The notes under the pieces: model-generated
Told to the model about the DNA's origin: nothing
Seen by the model: the letters and a program-made list of their open reading frames with translations, nothing else
Databases searched by the model: none
Translations under genes and position numbers: made by a program
Shown: in pieces, positions 53,401 through 59,167 of the stretch
How positions within the stretch are numbered: position 1 is the first letter of the stretch
Layout: each line of letters starts with the position of its first letter
Source: Siphonodentalium dalli
Lineage: Eukaryota > Mollusca > Scaphopoda > Gadilida > Siphonodentaliidae
DNA length: 64,000 nt
Direction: 5' to 3'
Assembly: GCA_032622095.1 (NCBI GenBank)
Contig: CP136061.1
Coordinates: 66,281,127 to 66,345,126, forward strand

Positions 53401-54769
53401 ATTCGAACTTGGCCTGTATCTTTAGCTGGGAAATACACATATCAAATAATCCAAACTGGAGTTACCGATCGGAAACCAAAATGTTAACGGACGGACGGAC
53501 AGACAGACAGACGGAAGGAACGACAGACGGACGGACGGACGGACTGATAACATAATACGACCTTTTTTCAAAAAGGGCGTATTAAAAGGGGGCATTATTA
53601 TAATCTTTATGCTCAAAGTGCCTACCTTGGTTAAACATGAAAATGATTCTATGTGCATATATTTTGTATACAGGAATGACATGTGTTGACAATAGAATTT
53701 GGGAAAATAACTATGTGAGCTTAGTCGCAGTTGTCTTAACACACACTGCTGTAAACTCATAGATTTATATAAGCGCACATCAAATTTAGCTTGCAGTACA
53801 AACTGACATTATTAGTACAGTGAGAAAAGTTACCTGTATTTTACACATAGAACATCTTCATCCATCTTCAGCACCTTTGTCTGCTGCAGTGATAACCTTT
53901 TGCTGAAGAAAATAGATACAATAGTTGGACATTTCACAGACTGGACATTTCACAGACTATTTACAATATTTATGAGAACATCATTCTATTGCACCATTCA
54001 AACCATGGCAACTAAAATAGATACTGTTGAGAAAATCACAACTCTGCAGAGATGAATTATTATAGTCATTCACTGTAGAGAGTAATGTGATGTGGTCAAT
54101 GGATTAGATTATCAGTGTCGGTTCATTCAGCACCATGGAGAGTAATGTGATGCTGTCAATGGATTAGATTATCAGTGTCGGTTCATTCAGCACCATGGAG
54201 AGTAATGTGATGCTGTCAATGGATTAGATTATCAGTGTCGGTTCATTCAGCACCATGGAGAGTAATGTGATGCTGTCAATGGATTAGATTATCAGTGTCG
54301 GTTCATTCAGCACCATGGAGAGTAATGTGATGCTGTCAATGGATTAGATTATCAATGTTGGTTCATTCAGGCCTGAAAATATGGTGCCGGATATTTGCAG
54401 AATGAGGTCCTAAATTACCCAGCACAGTGGGCTAGCATCACCAAATTCATCCTCTGGAACCTCATTCTGCATTTTCTGTATTTTGTAGTAGTGATCAACA
54501 TACCAAATTTCATTCCATTGAGTTCAGTAGAACTAAAGTTGTTCAGTTATCATCAGGAGACGAAATATGAACGGACGGACAGACAAAGCACATAAAACGT
54601 CCGGTTTTTAAAACAGGCGCATAATAAGCTGAAAAAAATCATGCCCAATAAATACAAAAAAGTATTATATCTTTTGAACTTACCTAGTCAGAGAATATGC
54701 TTCATCAGATATTAACTCAAAGCTCCAGAACTTGACATTTTTATCAGCACCTCCTGTAGCTATACCTCT
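23310..54769 (-). CDS. WDR3: WDR3 (Utp12/Dip2 homologue), 3' two-fifths of the gene
   Basis: Twelve exons on the minus strand, 5' to 3': 54769-54684, 53902-53834, 51121-51049, 48921-48764, 46959-46848, 40904-40770, 40010-39963, 38775-38710, 37359-37267, 35066-34972, 30619-30491 and 23462-23310. Phases agree from the first to the eleventh. WDR3 is a nucleolar WD40 protein of the UtpB part of the small-subunit processome and acts in 18S rRNA maturation. The sequence follows the family in order: [121 protein letters not shown] and FFADAT. The family's first eight or so WD repeats are not in the window. A short penultimate exon was not located. Introns are large and full of transposons. Confidence 0.93.
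23507..23745. mobile_element. Hairpin MITE (TTAACCCTTTCATGAC family)
   Basis: From TTAACCCTTTCATGATGGG to TCCAGTCATGGAAGGGATAA. The interior has AATGCATTCTCTTATATATG, GCGAGGTTCCCTATGGGAGAC and AACAATATTTACC-type blocks. One end is about 45 bp upstream of the acceptor of the last WDR3 exon. Confidence 0.85.
23835..24060. mobile_element. Hairpin MITE (TTAACCCTTTCATGAC family)
   Basis: From TAACCCTTTCAGCTG to CCAGTCATGGAATGGATAA. The centre can fold: GCGAGGCTCCCTAT pairs with ATGGGAGACTCGC and the flanking TATATAAGAGAA segments. Confidence 0.85.
24089..25728. mobile_element. hAT-like transposon with G-rich inverted ends
   Basis: Left end CAGGGGGGGGTCTGGAAAAA then ATATAGGGCC; right end GGCCCTATATACGG then TTTTTGCAGACCCCCCCCTG: inverted repeats of about 40 bp beginning CAGGG. 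The direct flanks are AAGAATG at 24082-24088 and 25729-25735 (7 bp; an 8-bp hAT duplication with one lost base is possible). The interior has no transposase domain that I recognise. Confidence 0.75.
25808..26998 (+). mobile_element. Pearl/HINE-like element, copy 2, interrupted by a TTAA MITE
   Basis: Starts ATGAAATTGTCAATAACACT then GTAGCTAAACTTGGAG. Holds about four diverged core units with GGCGGCCATGTTTTT, and reaches ATGGCAATAGCTTAAACTTG near 26485. The 3' hairpin is broken by the MITE at 26516-26984 and finishes as AAGCTAAAAGG. Confidence 0.65.
26516..26984. mobile_element. Complete MITE with TTAA target duplication
   Basis: TTAA at 26512-26515 and 26985-26988; termini AGGTACTCAATCCG and CGGGTTGAGTACCT. 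Both halves carry inverted versions of a common block (GGCTTCGGGGGT on the left, ACCCCCAAAGCC on the right), so arms of about 150 bp could pair despite divergence. The right half equals positions 1-202 of the window. piggyBac- or Kolobok-mobilised type. Confidence 0.85.
26999..28004. other. Intron sequence, no exon seen
   Basis: Part of the WDR3 intron between the exons at 30491 and 23462. Open frames at 27010-27225 and 27704-27988 show no family. I looked here for the missing WDR3 exon and did not find it; the frame at 26985-27167 with a possible donor does not match WDR3 in sequence or phase. Confidence 0.5.
28005..29985 (+). mobile_element. Pearl/HINE-like element, copy 3, interrupted by a hAT-like element
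   Basis: Units with TGGCGGCCATGTTTTCC, CCAAGATGGCTGCC and AAGATGGCTGCTGGC run to 28541. The hAT-like element 28542-29907 intervenes. The last piece, GGTTGTGCTAACAG to CCATGGCCATAGCTCAAAC and ACTTCGAGTTAAAAATG, ends at about 29985. The 5' end is not clear. Confidence 0.6.
28542..29907. mobile_element. hAT-like transposon with perfect 8-bp target duplication
   Basis: Ends CAGAGCTGAAACGGTT and AACCGTTTCAGCTCTA. Direct duplication GTAGGTTG at 28534-28541 and 29908-29915. Several AACCGGTTAACC palindromes crowd both subterminal regions (28590-28620 and 29860-29890), as expected for transposase-binding sites. The 1366-bp interior has no transposase domain, so it is non-autonomous. Confidence 0.88.
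30262..30384. repeat. 25-bp tandem array
   Basis: About five copies of GCGATATCAACACCGAATCA plus CACAG. As 25 is not a multiple of three, all three plus frames stay open across it; these are not genes. It lies about 110 bp beyond the donor of a WDR3 exon. Confidence 0.9.
30491..30619 (-). CDS. WDR3: WDR3, Utp12-domain exon
   Basis: Acceptor GTTGCAG, donor TCTCAG|GTAAGA. One base completes a Ser codon; reads [20 protein letters not shown], then [20 protein letters not shown] and LL. This is the core of the C-terminal Utp12 domain, which in the family mediates contacts between UtpB subunits. Leaves in phase 2. Confidence 0.93.
31317..31484 (-). pseudogene. Short acidic ORF with internal stop, possible dead transposase N terminus
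   Basis: From ATG at 31484 the minus strand reads [20 protein letters not shown] then [11 protein letters not shown], an in-frame TAG, then a further acidic run ([20 protein letters not shown]) to TAA. A basic KRKR followed by acidic Ser/Asp-rich sequence resembles the N terminus of piggyBac-type transposases or other nuclear proteins. No catalytic region follows. Weakly supported. Confidence 0.3.
31720..31910 (-). promoter_or_regulatory. Cluster of CCAAT boxes with E-box and TATA-like motif
   Basis: On the minus strand, three related 22-bp stretches with a GACCAAT or GGCCAAC box followed by ATAAT(A) spacing lie at about 31890, 31820 and 31768. Then come CACGTG (31723-31728) and TATTTATAAT (about 31730-31740). 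The acidic ORF starts 240 bp further on. The order resembles a promoter, but this is pattern only. Confidence 0.25.
32283..33798 (+). mobile_element. Pearl/HINE-like element, copy 4 (8 core units), best preserved
   Basis: 5' end AATGAAAGTGTCAATGACAC then TGTAGCTCAACTT; 3' end CATGGCAATAGCTCGAACTT and ACAAAGTAAGTTGAGCTA. Eight core units of 140-165 bp in an A-B alternation. Each has AAGATGGC followed about 10 bp later by GGCGGCCATGTTTTTTGGC and a CTCGTTCCCATCTACATG block. Units are very alike. No ORF of note. It lies in the WDR3 intron between exons 34972 and 30619. Confidence 0.75.
33799..33965. repeat. Large near-perfect palindrome (foldback MITE)
   Basis: Left arm GTTATTATACAATGTTGTGT to AAAGTCATATTGGACTC and right arm its inverse ending ATTGTATAATAAC, with a loop of about 13 bases (GACACTGCGTGTC, itself partly paired). 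Arms of about 75 bp with few mismatches. The inner CATATTGGACTC block recurs twice at 30836-30880. It abuts the end of the pearl-like element directly. Confidence 0.85.
34482..34940. mobile_element. TTAA-type MITE split by a hAT-like MITE
   Basis: Left half (TTAACCCTTACTTTGCTCC, TGTTGAACTTATTACC) and right half (AATAATAGGCCACTCCG) match the intact copy at 45817-46054. A 255-bp foldback element sits between them at a TTCCCA site. The right end is eroded and stops about 30 bp from a WDR3 splice donor. Confidence 0.75.
34575..34829. mobile_element. hAT-like foldback MITE (GCAGAATGAGGTCCCC family)
   Basis: Termini CAAGCCTTGAAATAGTGTG and CACACTATTTCAAGGCTTG are perfect inverted repeats, and each arm contains a second palindrome (GGTGAATTTAGTGATGCTA and inverse). 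Flanks TTCCCATG and TTCCCAGG give a 7 of 8 match, consistent with a hAT 8-bp duplication. Confidence 0.85.
34972..35066 (-). CDS. WDR3: WDR3, exon between linker and Utp12 core
   Basis: Acceptor CATTATAG, donor TCAAG|GTCAGT. Reads [20 protein letters not shown] then [11 protein letters not shown]; leaves in phase 2 and joins the exon at 30619 to give SELEESLL. Family members have the same stretch just before the Utp12 domain. Confidence 0.92.
35202..36528 (-). mobile_element. hAT-like element carrying a truncated transposase
   Basis: Ends CAGGGTTCCCACACCTGAG and CAGGAGGTGTACGAACCCTG are imperfect inverted repeats. Inside both ends, AAGGAGTTTTCCAGGAG is repeated several times in opposite orientations. 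The 5-bp AATAT flanks both sides; a full 8-bp duplication is not seen. It lies in the WDR3 intron in the same orientation as the host gene. Confidence 0.75.
35347..36135 (-). pseudogene. Truncated hAT-type transposase-like ORF
   Basis: Open frame of about 262 codons from the MPGGK start at 36135 (an upstream ATG at 36162 adds nine unlikely residues). The N terminus reads YKLWVQRHG and [19 protein letters not shown], then SHTKSKKH, giving C-x2-C...H-x4-H, a BED-like zinc finger. Then a Ser/Thr/Asn-rich linker and the stretch [20 protein letters not shown], later [21 protein letters not shown] recognise this layout from hAT-related proteins common in invertebrate genomes. The catalytic remainder and hAT dimerisation region are absent; it ends LCYYPFGLV then stop. 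Intact frame suggests recent origin. Confidence 0.6.
36640..37110. repeat. Dispersed repeat with GGGGGTATAATT 3' stem
   Basis: Contains GCATAACTCTAG twice and the end AGCTCGGACAAAGTTGCATC, then GATTCCTATATACACCCCCA with an inverted GGGGGTATAATT about 15 bp later. The same ending occurs at 40480-40572 and 40720-40762, and a variant at 49940-49980. Confidence 0.6.
37267..37359 (-). CDS. WDR3: WDR3, linker exon
   Basis: Acceptor AACATAG, donor AAACAG|GTCAGT; 31 codons in phase 0. Reads [20 protein letters not shown] then [11 protein letters not shown], a charged helix that follows KKTIETVK in the family. Confidence 0.92.
37360..38709. other. Intron of WDR3, no exon seen
   Basis: Holds short open frames without family. 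A patch at 37789-37850 (AACCCTTTGAACCCCGATGC) resembles the start of other TTAACCCTTT MITEs but has no visible partner end. Confidence 0.5.
38710..38775 (-). CDS. WDR3: WDR3, exon with GKKTIETVK motif
   Basis: Acceptor CATGCAG, donor AAATCA|GTGAGT; 22 codons, phase 0. Reads [20 protein letters not shown] and KS. The GKKTIETVK string is strongly conserved in WDR3 proteins. Confidence 0.92.
39387..39950. mobile_element. TTAA-bounded element next to a WDR3 splice donor
   Basis: Left terminus TTAACCTCTTGGCTGC, right terminus GTGAAGAGGTTAA: a 10-bp inverted repeat with TTAA at each edge. The sequence just outside the left end (GAAGTGAAGACG) also resembles the right end, so a more complex origin is possible. 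The right end is 11 bp from the GT of the exon at 39963. Confidence 0.55.
39963..40010 (-). CDS. WDR3: WDR3, 16-codon exon
   Basis: Acceptor ATCAACAG, donor CCTGTG|GTGAGT; phase 0. Reads [16 protein letters not shown], the acidic stretch after EEREM in the family. Confidence 0.9.
40322..40762. repeat. Two dispersed-repeat copies ending in a C5/G5 stem
   Basis: GAGGTGGGCTGACCCAATGG at 40323 and GAGGTGGGCTGTCCCAATGG at about 40575 begin two related units. They end with TACACCCCCTCATT...GGGGGTATAACT and ACCCCCATA...GGGTGTATAATA. A C run lies at 40611-40623. The second unit stops 6 bp from a WDR3 splice donor. Confidence 0.7.
40770..40904 (-). CDS. WDR3: WDR3, WD40 exon
   Basis: Acceptor TATTTTAG, donor GAAATG|GTTAGT; 45 codons, phase 0. 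Reads [20 protein letters not shown] then [20 protein letters not shown] and EEREM: a complete GH-to-LW WD repeat, the last of the second propeller. The frame continues into repeat DNA past the donor; that extension is not coding. Confidence 0.93.
40950..41275. repeat. About 310-bp repeat shared by two WDR3 introns, copy 1
   Basis: GGTATAAAATAATAGATATG at 40958 begins a stretch that aligns by eye with 47810-48130 (shared TATGCCTTTATTGACAAA-like and CTGCATTTTATTCAC blocks). Mobile element or internal duplication; ends not defined. Confidence 0.6.
41359..42068. mobile_element. Degenerate TTAA-type MITE split by a tandem repeat
   Basis: Left part TTAACCATTGGATGAATC to about 41560; right part ATAAGAGGCTATTTTAATG to AAAAGGTTAA. 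Homologous to 45817-46054. The middle is the three-unit array at 41565-41998. Confidence 0.6.
41565..41998. repeat. Three tandem units of about 170 bp (GGGCCGTAACTC type)
   Basis: Each unit reads ACCCGAGTTACAAGGTGATA, TGTTCGGA, then AAGTCAAACAAGGGCCGTAA and CTCTGGTAAAAAT, with CTGTGCTATCACCAT and GACAATGAAATCT. Starts at 41570, 41745 and 41917. Related to the arrays at 47040, 49270 and 51320. Confidence 0.8.
42091..42296. mobile_element. TTAA-type MITE with internal hairpin
   Basis: AACCCTTTCAGATAATAAG at the left, CAAAGGGTTAA at the right. A perfect hairpin, GATAATAAGTTCAACGGCC pairing with its inverse across ACA, lies at 42102-42147. Same family as 45817-46054. Confidence 0.8.
42523..42786. 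mobile_element. Hairpin MITE (TTAACCCTTTCATGAC family)
   Basis: ACCCCTTTCATGACTGG at the left, CAGTCATGGAAGGGTTAA at the right. The interior contains both CCTCGCATATATAAG and GCGAGGCTCCCTATGGGAG. Lies in a WDR3 intron. Confidence 0.85.
43545..43822. repeat. Imperfect tandem repeat around GTTAAAGTGACA
   Basis: About seven units of 30-50 bp with GAATGTTAAAGTGACAC or ATTAAAGGGACA followed by a GCACTCACT-like string. Unit length varies. Confidence 0.75.
43931..44043. repeat. 15-bp tandem repeat, GAAATTTTAGAAATTTTT type
   Basis: Seven to eight imperfect 15-bp units made of TTTTTGAAATTTGTGAAG and variants. A plus frame reads as [12 protein letters not shown] and is not a gene. Confidence 0.85.
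44161..44722. mobile_element. Foldback MITE with about 200-bp arms and 9-bp target duplication
   Basis: Direct duplication GCGCATGTG at 44152-44160 and 44723-44731. The arms (44168-44375 and about 44515-44716) are nearly perfect inverses, running from GCGTTATGCAGTAGG through GCGTAGGTCCCCGCAGTAAT to TTCCGAAATCTGA. The loop is about 140 bp. A 9-bp duplication suggests Mutator-type mobilisation. Confidence 0.85.
44732..45816. other. Intron of WDR3, no exon seen
   Basis: A 55-bp motif at 45213-45268 (CCCAGAAATAATTACAG to CTCAAATTTCTGG) recurs at about 42382-42435; both copies have inverted CCAGAAAT ends. Nothing else is recognised. Confidence 0.5.
45817..46054. mobile_element. Complete TTAA-type MITE (reference copy of family)
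   Basis: TTAACCCTTTCTATACTAAA to TTTAGTAAAGAAAAGGTTAA, 238 bp, with inverted ends (CCTTTCTATACTAAAT and ATTTAGTAAAGAAAAGG) and TTAA on both sides. Copies at 14402, 34482, 41359 and 42091. Confidence 0.85.
46205..46850. repeat. 26-bp tandem array abutting a WDR3 splice donor
   Basis: About 24 copies of TGTATTCTGTCTATGTACTA plus ACACAT, with a higher-order variant (TAATAATGTATTG) in the left part. Read on the minus strand each unit contains GTTAGTACATAGAC, and the exon donor at 46847-46846 is the first such string. The array therefore begins at the exon border. Confidence 0.95.
46848..46959 (-). CDS. WDR3: WDR3, WD40 exon
   Basis: Acceptor TTTCTTCAG, donor CTAGAT|GTTAGT. One base completes Ser; reads [20 protein letters not shown] then [17 protein letters not shown], and joins GHLSQIW of the next exon, giving the usual D-GH start of the next blade. 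Reading on past the donor meets TAG after three codons. Confidence 0.92.
47040..47520. repeat. GGGCCATAACTC-type tandem repeat, three units
   Basis: Units carry GGGCCATAACCAG, GGACCATAACTCAGGC and GGGCCGTAACTCTGGTG, each followed by ATTGG(A/T)GG and a TTGACCTGTATTTTG-like block. Begins with AACAAGAGCATTGCTAGGG, the shared 5' motif of this family. Confidence 0.75.
47810..48130. repeat. About 310-bp repeat shared by two WDR3 introns, copy 2
   Basis: GGGTATAAAATAATAGATAT occurs at 47816 and again at 47872, so the left edge is itself duplicated. The rest aligns with 40950-41275. Confidence 0.6.
48217..48658. mobile_element. hAT-like foldback MITE with perfect 8-bp target duplication
   Basis: CATATAAT at 48209-48216 and 48659-48666. 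Termini CAAGCTTGCAAATAGTGTG and CACACTATTTGCAGGTTTG. Arms as in 34575-34829, with a 190-bp spacer that begins and ends in inverted AGGCCT-type strings. Lies about 100 bp from the donor of the exon at 48764. Confidence 0.9.
48764..48921 (-). CDS. WDR3: WDR3, WD40 exon with [10 protein letters not shown]
   Basis: Acceptor GTTCCAG, donor GACAG|GTGGGT; begins in phase 0, leaves in phase 2. Reads [20 protein letters not shown], then a complete blade through [20 protein letters not shown] and IFAHDD. Near identical to the corresponding blade in WDR3 of other animals as I know it. Confidence 0.95.
49270..49985. repeat. GGCATAATACACCC / CCGGCCGGA dispersed repeat with C5/G5 3' stem
   Basis: Starts CAACAAGAGCACACCATCGG, has three units containing AAAAATCTTTTAAATC and GGCTTGCGAACTCATTC, a GGACGGACGGACGATGCGA stretch, and ends ATATCCCCCGC...GCGGGGGATAATA. 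The 5' and 3' signatures are shared with other repeats in the window. Confidence 0.7.
50286..50940 (+). pseudogene. Degenerate LINE fragment (jockey/CR1-like, 3' part)
   Basis: Scattered pieces in three frames match the region after the RT catalytic core: [10 protein letters not shown] near 50300, [15 protein letters not shown] near 50500, [15 protein letters not shown] near 50600, then [10 protein letters not shown] and [15 protein letters not shown] at 50755-50830. Many stops and frameshifts. A different family from the LINE at 885-3800, judging by WNSLPDYVV. Confidence 0.75.
51049..51121 (-). CDS. WDR3: WDR3, WD40 exon
   Basis: Acceptor GTTCCAG, donor CTAAAG|GTAACT. One base completes Ser; reads [20 protein letters not shown] and DTLK; leaves in phase 0. 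Confidence 0.93.
51320..53580. repeat. Long GGGCCATAACTC-type array (about 14 units)
   Basis: Units of 110-170 bp: (A)GGGGCATAACTCTGGTGA, AAATTGGCGGGCGGAACC, then TTCGAACTTGACCTGT, CACATACCAAATTT and AAAGTTATCATCCGGAAACC. Two CCTCCGAACCCGTTGGGTCG ends (52250 and 53160) and a final GGACGGACGGACAGACAG run mark several head-to-tail element copies. The start motif ACAAGAGCATCGCTAGGGC is at 51317. No coding potential. Confidence 0.85.
53834..53902 (-). CDS. WDR3: WDR3, WD40 exon
   Basis: Acceptor TTCTTCAG, donor TACAG|GTAACT. Reads [20 protein letters not shown] then KY between split Ser codons. Family members have the same DEDVLCV string here. Confidence 0.92.
54079..54370. repeat. 60-bp tandem array
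   Basis: About five copies of a 60-bp unit (AGAGTAATGTGATGCTGTCA, ATGGATTAGATTATCAGTGT, CGGTTCATTCAGCACCATGG), three of them identical. Lies in the WDR3 intron between exons 54684 and 53902. Confidence 0.95.
54386..54475. mobile_element. Fragment of hAT-like foldback MITE (GCAGAATGAGGTCC family)
   Basis: GCAGAATGAGGTCCTAAATT, then GGGCTAGCATCACCAAATTC and GGAACCTCATTCTGC. One arm pair only; termini lost. Confidence 0.75.
54684..54769 (-). CDS. WDR3: WDR3, first exon visible in the window (WD40)
   Basis: Acceptor CCTTTTCAG, donor GACTAG|GTAAGT. Starts on a codon boundary, reads [20 protein letters not shown] then SDEAYSLT, leaves in phase 2. In the family it follows a DAH-x-GA-x-WS blade; no exon for that was found upstream to 64000. 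Confidence 0.93.
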
Positions 54770-55424
54770 CTGAAAAGGTAAATAAACAAGAGACCGATCA
54801 CGATCCGCAGATGTTTAACCCATACCTCCAAACATACTGACTACCACAATTGAAACCATCAATCTGGAACTAAATATACACCTGTACATGAAATGTGAAG
54901 CTGATGGGAAATAGACTTTATATATGGCATAACACCATAATCTATCCACATTTGTGCTAAACGTTAAAGTACATCATCACATGTGTTAAATAGGTTTAAC
55001 ATACCTATGAGAGGTTTTTCATCATAAACTAGAATATGGAATATGAGAATGACCAGATAAGTTACTGTTTCGGATAGCATGTGTCTATATATGGCATGAT
55101 TAGAAAGGATAATATTTTCAAAAACTATCAAAAGATACTGAATCTATACAGGTGAAGAGTGTGCATGATAAATCTGGATCTGAATTACTAGTATGACAAT
55201 GATTGGGTGAAAAACTTTGTGTCTATGGAATGGGTGGACTGGATTAATATATTCAAAGGCAATCAACCAAACAATACCAAAAACAAGAGATGTGGCGATG
55301 TATCATGTTGATAATTTTGAATATGAACACAAGTAGATAAACAAGTATTGCTCTGGATAACATGTGTTCATGGCATGTATAGAATGGTTAATATTTTAAA
55401 ACTGATCATTCCTCATAAGAAATG

Positions 55425-57160
55425 TCAAGAGCGATGAGAATAATGATGTACCCCAAGAAACAAACAGGTTGAGAACTAAGCTGCCTGTCATATGTAACCT
55501 TAGGATAAATTGATATCCCTGGCGTTTACTACACACAAAGTAATGATACAGAGTGTGTGAAAGCTCCAGGTTATAACGAAAGCTAAAGACGGTTGTTGGA
55601 CTAAATGTACACTGACGTGGGTGGCAAAGTGGTAAGTTTGATGGATTTTCAGTCAATGAAGCACAATATATTAGGTTTGATAAAGATATAAAGCTGCATC
55701 TAATTCAAGCAATAATATGAGACAATGTATCCCAAGAAACAAACAGGTTGAGAACTAAGCTGCCTGTGATATGTAACCTTAGGATAAATAAATATCCCTG
55801 GCGTTTACTACACACAAAGTAATGATACAGAGTGTGTGAAAGCTCCAGGTTAAAGAGAAACCTAAAGATGGTTGTTGGATTAAATGTAAGTTTGATAAAG
55901 ATATTAAATCTGCAGCTAATTCAAGCAATAATATGAGACAATGTATCCCAAGAAACAAACAGGTTGAGAACTAAGCTGCCTGTCATATGTAACTTAGGAT
56001 AAATTAATATCCCTGGCGTTTACTACACACAAAGTAATAATACAGAGTGTGTGAAAGCTCCAGGTTAAAGAGAAACCTAAAGATGGTTGTTGGATTAAAT
56101 GTAAGTTTGATAAAGATATTAAATCTGCAGCTAATTCAAGCAATAATATGAGACAATGTATCCCAAGAAACAAACAGGTTGAGAACTAAGCTGCCTGTCA
56201 TATGTAACCTTAGGATAAATTAATATCCCTGGCGTTTACTACACACAATGTAATAATACAGAGTGTGTGAAAGCTCCAGGTTAAAGAGAAACCTAAAGAT
56301 GGTTGTTGGATTAAATGTAAACTGATGTGAATGGCACATCGTAAGTTTGATGGATTTTCAGTCAATATATTAACCCTTCCATGACTGGAGCCTCGTGAAA
56401 TTTTGCAAAAACCCTGTGCCAATGTATTCACTTGCATATTTAAGATAATAAATTGGCCTAACAATATTTATCTTGACCTTCTATTCTCTTATATATGCGA
56501 GGCTTCGTATGGGAGACTCGCATATATGAGAATGCACTGGCATCTTTAATGCAGCACCAACGCAGCTACCATCACGTAAGGGTTAAGTTTGACAAAGACT
56601 CTTATATCATCAATCTAAGTCAATCAAAGAAAGTGTACCCCAAGAAACAAACAAGTTGAGCACTAAGCTACCTGTGATATGTAACCTTAGGATAAATTAA
56701 TATCCCTGGCGTTTACTACACACAAAGTAATAATACAGAGTGTGTGAAAGCTCCAGGTTAAAGAGAAAGCTGAAAACCGTTGTTAGATCAAACATCTGCC
56801 GATGTGGAGAAAAATTGAAACATTTTCAGTTAAAGGGACCCAAGGCTTTCAAAGTGGTTTCATGCGAAATAGATAATAGATTCACTTTGCTCTTATTTTC
56901 ATTACGGTATTAATAACTCTCCAATAATGATATTTCGCACATCAAAATCATTATGTAAACATTTCTATTACATTAGAATTACCGCTAAAAATCCAATTAG
57001 TCCAATAAGATACAAAAATTTTGTTCCCCAAGTAACAAACAAGTGTGCACTAAGCTAACTGTCATATGTCAACTTAGGATAAATTAATATCCCTGGCGTT
57101 TACTACACACAAAGTAATAATACAGAGTATGTGAAAGCTCCAGGTTAAAGTAACCTCTCT
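55425..57160. repeat. 218-bp tandem repeat, six copies
   Basis: Shared blocks: CCCAAGAAACAAACAGGTTG, AGAACTAAGCTGCCTGT, CCCTGGCGTTTACTACACAC and GAAAGCTCCAGGTTA. Copies centred near 55523, 55802, 56019, 56238, 56710 and 57098. The middle three have an exact 218-bp period. A hairpin MITE separates the fourth and fifth. No exon found. Confidence 0.9.
56371..56586. mobile_element. Hairpin MITE (TTAACCCTTTCATGAC family) inside the 218-bp array
   Basis: TTAACCCTTCCATGACTGG to CATCACGTAAGGGTTAA, inverse orientation relative to 42523-42786. Internal GCGAGGCTTCGTATGGGAGA hairpin present. Confidence 0.85.
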
Positions 57161-57215
57161 CAGTAGAAAGCCATTCCAAAGGTGTCCTAGGAATGGTCTG
57201 TAAGCCATGATAATA

Positions 57216-57444
57216 TTAACCCTTTAATGACGTGAGTTGTGCTGATGCAGCATTAAAGATCCTCTGAGAGTGCATTCTCTCCCATATAGAGCCATGCATA
57301 TATAAGAGAATGTACTTAAATACTGTTAAGCCCATGTGTTCTCTTATATATGCAAGGCTCCCTTTGGGAGACCCGCATATAAAAAAAGAATGCATTGGCA
57401 CATGTTTTCGCAAAATTTCAGGAAGCTCCCTTCACAGGGGTTTA
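57216..57444. mobile_element. Hairpin MITE (TTAACCCTTTCATGAC family)
   Basis: TTAACCCTTTAATGACGTGA to CTCCCTTCACAGGGGTTTAA. Internal GCAAGGCTCCCTTTGGGAGA hairpin. More diverged than the other copies. Confidence 0.8.
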
Positions 57445-57789
57445 ATCATTGTAATTAAACTTGAATAATTGTCGCTAAAACATGCAATCTGATCTGTCGA
57501 GAACTGTTTTTAACTTCAGTTTTCAATTCAGCAGCATTGCCCGCTTCTTGGCGAACAAATTTTGAATGTAGCACATGATGGGTGCTGTTCCTAGTAACCC
57601 CATGGAAGCTAACCAGATATTTGATCACTGTAAAAAGGATACAATGTATCTCACTTCATAGTGATGCAGTTTCTTTTAAATTTTATGGTGGATTGAATTA
57701 CAATGGAGTTGAACCATTTTGTTGGATATTTGGGGATTTGGTAAGCTGGCTCGTTTACAAACTGTTTTCATGCTCAAATCCCTGAATAT

Positions 57790-58178
57790 CCAACTCAACA
57801 GACTTACGCTTACCTCCGATTCATCAACAGACTTACGCTTATCTCCGATTCATCAACAGACTTACGCTTACCTCCGATTCATCAAGTAGAATTGTAATTC
57901 AACTCAACAGACTTACGCTTACCTCCGATTCATCAAGTATAATTGTAATTCAACTCAACAGACTTACACTTACCTCCGATTCATCAAGTATAATCAGACT
58001 TACTCTTACCTCCGATTCATCAAGCATAATTATAATTCAACAGACTTACTCTTACCTCCGATTCATCAAGTATAATTCTAATTCAACAGACTTACGCTTA
58101 CCTCCGATTCATCAAGTATAATTGTAATTCAACTCAACAGACTTACACTTACTTCCGATTCATCAAGTATAATTGTAA
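57790..58178. repeat. About 50-bp tandem array carrying a donor-like motif
   Basis: About nine units of CAGACTTACGCTTACCTCCG and ATTCATCAAGTATAATTGTA (unit 30-65 bp, with CAACTCAA spacers). On the minus strand each unit reads GAATCGGAGGTAAGCGTAAG, a strong match to a 5' splice site. No exon is demonstrable. Confidence 0.9.
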
Positions 58179-59167
58179 TTTAACTTGAGTGTTTGTTCCA
58201 AAATTAGCTTTATGATCTTTCAGGATCTGATGCAAGTGAAAAGATGATATTGTCAGAAGAAATTGACATGCGGCCCTTCACTTATTTTCTTCTACATGTA
58301 TATAGAAAATGCAATGAATTTTTTAAGTCTGCAGACTTCCACATGGCGACTCTAAGGCCAATGTATGTAGCTAATCATTTCTAATGGCAGGTTATGAAAG
58401 GCTAAAAATAGCCTACAATATTTCTTTTTGCCTCGGCATTGGCCTAGGCTCAGCTGATAGTGGACACTAATTATTAGGGATGGGTCCTACCGCTGGTCCT
58501 ACGTTATGTTCTATAGGCTATTATGTGAAGATATATAACCTCATTTCTAGGTAACAGGTTACCATAGGTCATCAAACTGAATAGTACATTGTACCAGTCA
58601 TTGAATAATGTACAAAATGAAAACAATGTCGTACAAATATAAAGAATCACTGAATCTTTCTCTCCCAGATGGTAATAAACATAAGCAGCAGCATTGCTGC
58701 AAATGTGCTCAAATCTGGCTGATATTTTAAATAGGAAACATAGAGATAACAAATAACAACTGAGTAGATTACATAATTTATATTATATTTAAACATGAGG
58801 ATTACCATTACTTTTGAAATATTTTTCTGCTTCATATAAACCCAGGGGTAATAACTCAACCCCTGAAATATTTTGTATTTTTTAGAAGTTCAAACATCTA
58901 TCTATACAGTACAGAATAAACCCCAGAACTGTTCCAGTCAAGAATAATGTACAAAACAAAGATATGATGCACATATATAAACCATGACTGAATCTTACTC
59001 TCCCAGATTGTAATAAACAGATGCAGCAGTGTTACCACAAATGTGCTCAGATCTGGATGATAAATTAAAACATGAAATTTGGGAATATAATGAAGATCAA
59101 AGAAGAGTTTTCACAATACAATTTGTCTACTGCCCAGCAGAACTAAGGTTACAAAATATGTGTAATG

